NCBI GenBank assembly: GCA_019648995.1
Contig: BLXT01002641.1
Location: forward strand, 363,124-387,171
Length of the DNA stretch: 24,048 nucleotides
From: Plakobranchus ocellatus
Taxonomy: Eukaryota > Mollusca > Gastropoda > Plakobranchidae
Reading direction: 5' to 3'
Numbering within the stretch: the first letter of the stretch is position 1; each line of letters starts with the position of its first letter. Made by a program: the position numbers and the translations under genes. Shown here piece after piece: positions 19,445 through 24,048 of the stretch. The notes below the pieces were generated by a model that was given only the letters and a program-made list of their open reading frames with translations, searched no databases and was not told the origin of the DNA.

Positions 19445-20330
19445 AGGCAGCTATGTGGATCTAACTTTAAAGGCATGAGGGTAATTATGGTGTGTATGAA
19501 TCTGTTAGTGGCAGAGAGAGGCGCCAACGAGTTAGATCTTACTCTAAAGGCATGAGGATAATCATGGTGTCTTTGAACCCGCCAAGAGTAGAGAGAGAGA
19601 GAGGTACCCTACTTAGAGATCACACTCTAAAAACATGAGGATAATTATGGTGTCCATGAATCCGCTAGTGATAGGATCGTAGAGAGAGGCGCCTACTTAG
19701 ATCTTACTCTAAAGGCATGACGATAATTATGGTGTCTTTGAATACGCCAAGGGTAGAGAGAGACGCGCCTACTTACTAACTTAGATCAAACTCTAAAAGC
19801 ATGAGGATAATTATGGTGTCCATGAATCCACTAGTGGTAGGACGGTAGAGAGAGAGGCACTTACTTAGATTTTACTTTAAAGGCATGAGGATAATTACAT
19901 GTATGGTATCTATGAATCAGCCAGTGTTAGAGAGAGAGAGAGGTACCTTACTTAAAACAAACTCTAAAAACATGAGGATAATTTGGGTGTCAATAATTCC
20001 GCTAGAGGTAGGATGGTAGAGAGAGGCACCTACTTAGATCTAACTTTAAAGGCATGAGGATAAGGTGTCTATGAATCCGCCAGTGGTAGAGAGAGGCACC
20101 CTCTTAGACCTAACTCTAAAGGTTTGAGGATAGTTATGGTATCCATGAATCCGCCAGGGTTAGAGAAAGGCACTACATTAGATCTAACTCTAATTTAGAG
20201 TCTAAAGGCATGAGCATAATGATGGTGTCTTTGAATCTACCAAGGTAGAGAGAGAGGCACCCTACTTAGATCCAATTCGAAGGGCATTTAGGATAGAAAG
20301 AGGCACCCTGTGTATCTCTAAGGCATGACA
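19445..20330. repeat. Minisatellite, about ten units of 70-87 bp with two-unit periodicity
   Basis: The unit pattern is TTAGATCTAACTCTAAAGGC, ATGAGGATAATTATGGTGTC, TATGAATCCGCCAGTGGTAG, AGAGAGGCACCTAC. The CATGAGG landmark starts at 19474, 19551, 19634, 19716 (CATGACG), 19800, 19884, 19971, 20053, about 20123 (changed) and 20209 (CATGAGC). Units at 19634, 19800 and 19971 share AAA(A/G)CATGAGG and a GTAGGA-GTAGAGAG insert, alternating with units that lack it. This indicates an older two-unit repeat. The array decays after 20260 into partial copies up to about 20390. Confidence 0.85.
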
Positions 20331-20390
20331 ATATAACACGCATATATCTGTCAAGTATTGGGAGGCACTACTATATGCCTATGAATCCTC

Positions 20391-20885
20391 AAAAGAAAAC
20401 AAACCTAAAGCCAAAAAAAAAAGTTGACATAAATAAGGTGATTCAATATTTAGATATAGTGGGCAAAAGTAAGCAAGCATTCCCAGTANNCCCCCCCCCC
20501 CCCCCCCCAAAAAAAAATCGTAAGATGATAATGGAATAGTATTACGATGGCTGACTGCACTTAACCCTGTCCAATTTTAGACCTCACTGGGATAAAGATT
20601 AGATCCGACAGTATACACTGTCCTTAGCCCTTGGGTATTGCAAGATTGTTGTCAAGAATAGAAATGGTTTTGTTTATAGAAAAATATGTGTCCTTCTTAG
20701 AATTGAACAAGACAGATCATCCAAGTTTGATGGCATAAATCCTTCAGTATTTAATGTTTTAATTCAAATCTTATAATCATTGTAGAATATAATATGGAAT
20801 TACACCAAGAAAATGGCCTCAGGCCGTTGGTTGACGTTTGAAGCAATTCCCTAAATTTGGAAAATTTGCGTTGCCCTATTTCTAG
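20391..20885. other. Intergenic, with assembly gap
   Basis: AT-rich sequence with a gap (NN, C18, A9) at 20489-20517. No gene is supported. Confidence 0.6.
20489..20517. other. Assembly gap: NN then C18 and A9
   Basis: Same structure as the gap at 12010-12042. Confidence 0.9.
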
Positions 20886-21039
20886 GAGCTGGTGGGAGCC
20901 GCCTTCCTATCTGACAGTGGCACTGTGCCTGGTCAAGTACCTCTTACCTCACTGCTCAGCTGAGGAAGATGTAGTACATTCAATATCATTCATAAGCTTG
21001 ATAGTCAACCCTGCAGAACGTCCTGAGGCCATTATTTGA
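20886..21039 (+). CDS. Possible terminal exon, frame uncertain
   Basis: After the acceptor-like GCCCTATTTCTAG, a GC-richer stretch is open in two frames. One reads ELVGAAFLSDSGTVPGQVPL and stops soon after (TGA near 20963). The other reads SWWEPPSYLTVALCLVKYLL, then a segment with AEEDVVHSISFISLIVNPAE, and stops at 21037-21039. AATAAA follows at about 21040. An acceptor, a stop and a poly(A) signal in the right order suggest a last exon, but I cannot choose the frame and see no partner exon. The family is not recognised. Confidence 0.25.
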
Positions 21040-21350
21040 CAATAAACACATGCAGAACTGATTCGTCTCCTTCCCCAGAAAGACGACACACAGTAGTGGA
21101 AGATTGGTTTGATAGAAGCAGTGTGTTTCGTACCTGCACGAAAGATTGGTAATGCATCACTTCTGTCCAGACATTGCAGTTAATCAGTTGCCTTGAAGGC
21201 TCTATCAAATTTGGGGACCTCCAGGACACCAAGCTGAGCTCCTGATTTCTCCAGTCATTTTATATAAGAGTAATAAGAGTTTATCTTAATCTATTTTCCT
21301 CTGAGGTCTTTTGCTCATTATCTTTTTTATCTATTATTTTTACACAATAG
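21040..21350. other. Possible 3' UTR or intergenic
   Basis: It starts with AATAAA just after the stop at 21039. No feature beyond that is supported. Confidence 0.3.
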
Positions 21351-21421
21351 GCTATAGGCCTAAGTTAGGAGCTGGGGTCCTTCAGCTTAAAGACACATTA
21401 CTCTTAGCAATACGTGTACAG
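21351..21421 (+). CDS. Possible small internal exon
   Basis: An acceptor TATTTTTACACAATAG and a donor CAG|GTAATT bound 71 bases that read YRPKLGAGVLQLKDTLLLAI plus RVQ in one open frame. It enters with two bases of a split codon and leaves in phase 0. Both splice sites are decent and the codons look protein-like. I cannot find neighbouring exons, so this may be chance. Confidence 0.25.
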
Positions 21422-21890
21422 GTAATTTCCGCCATTTCAAAGTGTTGCATGCATAATAACAATAGTGACAGTGAAATAAAAATGGTGACAGAAGCTGGCA
21501 AAGAGAACACCCCGAGAAACATCAAAGTTTTAACTGCGCACCACAGTCAGTGTTTATTTGGTTTTACTGCTCTAAGATGATTTTTTAAAATGACAATTTA
21601 ATGCTAATTCTCGCCACAAATCCACCATGTTACTTCAAGAGTCATCCAAAGGAGCAAAGAAAGCCGGTAACTTTGGGGCCTGTCAGGGGCTTAAAGGTGT
21701 ACCCTACACCTAGTTTGGGTGAGAAGAAAGTTCACAGATTTAATAATTTGCGCGTCAAGTAACAGAAATATAACAGATCTAAGGATGTCCTCTTTGTTTG
21801 CAGAAGGTACGAGGTACCTGTTTTTTTTTTCGTCACGTCACCCTCAGTTTGTCTTTTTTTTATGTCGCGTCACCCTCAGGTTGATCATTG
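21422..21890. other. Intergenic
   Basis: No supported gene. Just before the transposon there are two copies of CGTCACCCTCAG (near 21836 and 21868), each following a run of T. Confidence 0.5.
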
Positions 21891-23754
21891 CAGTGGACCT
21901 TGGATATAACGAAACCAACGGTTCGGCACTTAAATTTAGTTATTACCAAGGTTTCGTAATAGGCGGAGTTATTGAAAAGTTCAGGACTTGTTTGGCAAGC
22001 ACCCCTAGAAATGTCCCGTTTTATCTGCATTAAACACGTCTTTGGGACTGAAACCCACTAGGAATAAGGATTCTTTGCAGTGTCTTTTCCCATTCTGTTG
22101 TGTTAATGTCTGTTGATAAAGCTGCCTATCCATTCACAGTATTGCCTTGTTGCACAATATTATTTTTAGCTTTTTTCCGAATTTGAATAGTGACGCTAGC
22201 CACTACTAACTGTTGCCCGGTCAAGGCTACTGAGGTGTTTCTATTAGATCTATATAAAAAAATTCATACTAGAAAGAAAATTAACACCTATACAAATTAG
22301 ATTTATTATTGCACAGATTGATTCGTCTTTCATGATTGCTTATTCCATAATGTATGATCAGATTTTAAAGTTTTGAGGTTAGATCTACGGTTGCTTGCTA
22401 GGCCGACTAGCTCCATTTTCAATAATACTGTTGAAACGGATCAAATTAAGCAATAAAAAACTCACCCTGCGTTCTATTTCATGTTTCTAAACCTACCCTA
22501 GGGTATCTCAGGTTGAATCGCAATACATTCTGATTTTTTTTTCAAAGCTGTTTTCGAAAAGATGAGCTACATGGCTGATACGCCCGTTTAGTGTTTAGAC
22601 AGAAAAATGCACAAACGTCTTACTGTCCAGAGCCTGGAAACCAGGTGATGGCCGGTAGTGACATTTCGCGGCAACAAGGCAATTGAAAATACAGTCATGT
22701 AATCCCATGCCTGAGTAAACGATCAAGCCACCGACCACTCAGTTTGCTTTCTGTATAGCCAAGCTCTCGTGCCAGTTCTTTATCTAAGTTAAAATCGGTC
22801 CTGATTTTGGAACATCTATACTTCTGGCTTGCTTCAGCCACATCATCGAGGCTTTGTCCACGTCAGGAAATGTTGGAATGCATTGCTTCTTGTGTTGACG
22901 GATGCCTTGTTTCACTGCAGCTCTGATATTTTTCTTATCTTTCAAAATTGTTGACAGAGAGGTTTGAGCAAGGCCCTGCTCTCGACAAATCTCACTTGTA
23001 TTTTTATCGCCATTTTCTCTTGCCTCGATTCACCTTTGTTTCAAATGATAGACATTTTCTTTTGTTGGATGTCATGATGGTTTGTGGTGCGATGAAAATG
23101 AAAAAAAGTGTACCGGTAAGGAAATGCGAAGCTGGTTCAACGAGCGAAGACTAGTCCTAGCAAGAGTGAATAGACTAGGAGAGTCACAGGACACTTCCTG
23201 GGTCTGGATCTAGACTAGGAATGTATGAACCAATCACAAACGTCATGGCCAGTTCTGATCAAACCCATTGCCTCCCCCGGCCGTGTGAACACACTCGCAC
23301 ACATGCATGCCCACGTAATCCCTCGTCTCTGCCCACGCATAGCGCAGACAAAGAGTATGTGTGACTGTGAAAACCAAGCATCCTCCCATGCACAAGGTGA
23401 CAATCATACCTTTCCCTGCGCAAGCGGGTTGTGCCTTTCTCAGTGTGTGTAATTCACCTGTACTGTGATAATCACTCGCCTGAACGGCAGCACGACGTAT
23501 AATCTTTACTATAGACATAGCGAACATCAAACCAGACTGGCTAAGCATGGTCGGCGGATGGCTCAACACAATACATATTTTCAAAGGTTAAGGTATTTGC
23601 ATCACACATTTTTCTCCAGAGCTTCGTTACGCCCGAGGTTTTCATCAGTTTTTGCTCGCTAGGTTAGAGCTTCTAATACCATTTTGTAGTAATAAAAAAA
23701 GGGCCACCAAAATGCTTTCATTACGGCTGGTGTCGTTACAGTCGAGGTCTACTG
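21891..23754. mobile_element. Degenerate pogo/Tigger-like DNA transposon (element 3)
   Basis: The left end CAGTGGACCTTGGATATAAC (followed by GAAACC) and the reverse complement of the right end, CAGTAGACCTCGACTGTAAC (followed by GACACC), form diverged terminal inverted repeats of at least 26 bp. CAGTGGACCT-type ends are characteristic of Tigger/pogo elements (known of the family). Flanking dinucleotides are TG on both sides (21889-21890 and 23755-23756) instead of the expected TA. Inside, on the minus strand, lies a broken transposase N-terminus (22695-23075), which confirms the family. At 1.86 kb it keeps only the DNA-binding part; no DDE catalytic region is visible. Confidence 0.75.
22695..23075 (-). 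pseudogene. Broken Tigger/CENP-B-type transposase N-terminus
   Basis: The reading starts at an ATG at 23075 on the minus strand with MTSNKRKCLSFETKV, the usual opening of Tigger/pogo transposases. It continues through frame changes and stops with pieces matching the CENP-B-type double helix-turn-helix: a CREQGLAQTSLSTILKDKKN-like segment near 22920-22985, and PTFPDVDKA with MWLKQARSIDVPKSGPI near 22790-22870. Then KELARELGYTESKLSGRWLD (about 22724-22783) precedes RLLRHGIT and a stop at 22695. Several frameshifts and stops show it is inactive. Only the DNA-binding half is present. Confidence 0.75.
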
Positions 23755-24006
23755 TGTATGATCCTCACTGAGAGCGCCTTCGAAGAGAACGAAAACAAAA
23801 TTATAATAATCGTTACTGATATAAGGCTGCTTCGGCGAATATCCAGGTCGCTGGATTATGTAACTACACAGATATCGTTTAGCCCGTTTACCGGCTAGAG
23901 GAGCCTACAAAGTGGTATCTCAGAGCAAACGAGGCACTGAAAACTTTACAACCGAATGGCAACACCTCAGGCTACCTTTCTCAAATCCTTTTCACCTTTC
24001 AGTATG
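23755..24006. other. Intergenic
   Basis: Sequence between element 3 and the terminal microsatellite. No gene is supported. Confidence 0.5.

Positions 24007-24048
<42 letters not shown>
24007..24048. repeat. (CT)n microsatellite reaching the window end
   Basis: At least 21 perfect CT units; the tract is cut by the end of the window. Confidence 0.95.

Noticed and set aside
23215-23662. Overlapping frames of 62-113 codons near the right end
   Set aside because: They lie inside the degenerate pogo-like element, contradict one another, and match nothing I recognise.

Overview
The window looks like nuclear DNA of an invertebrate animal. It is AT-rich, its genes are split by GT-AG introns, it carries relics of pogo/Tigger-type DNA transposons and a non-LTR retrotransposon, and it has TA and CT microsatellites and a diverged minisatellite. 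The motif TAGATC recurs throughout, in non-coding and even coding sequence. A mollusc, perhaps a gastropod, is my guess; no single feature proves it. There is no bacterial or viral gene layout.

The core is one plus-strand gene whose CDS I can assemble from 5110 to 15315 in six exons: 5110-5159, 6644-8795, 9864-10018, 12326-12521, 13704-13973 and 14933-15315. All junctions are GT-AG and all phases agree. The one fault is a break of frame inside the large second exon, at or near a run of seven A (7380-7386). The exons sum to 3206 nt, and one missing base would make 1069 codons including stop (about 1068 residues). The predicted protein has a short N-terminus that reads like a myristoylation signal, a long disordered acidic/Ser-rich and basic region with several nuclear-localisation-like clusters, and a C-terminal divergent macro domain (about residues 787-1015), the fold that binds ADP-ribose. 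I do not recognise the gene as a named family. Its likely 3' UTR runs to a poly(A) signal at 17570-17575.

Upstream (1-5109) lie a palindromic tandem repeat at the window edge, a pogo-like non-autonomous element (1671-2523), a possible terminal exon (2852-2967) and a decayed retrotransposon reverse transcriptase (about 3190-3920). Intron 3 of the gene holds a second pogo-like element with perfect 20-bp terminal inverted repeats and TA flanks (11306-12227). Introns 3 and 4 also each hold a decayed coding-like stretch.

Downstream are a convincing terminal exon (18529-18770) whose phase would also fit alternative splicing from the macro-domain gene, a minisatellite of about ten 70-87 bp units with a two-unit higher-order pattern (19445-20330), a poly-C gap, two weak exon candidates (20886-21039 and 21351-21421) and a third, larger pogo-like element (21891-23754). 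That third element keeps a broken CENP-B/Tigger-type helix-turn-helix segment on the minus strand. The window ends in a CT microsatellite.
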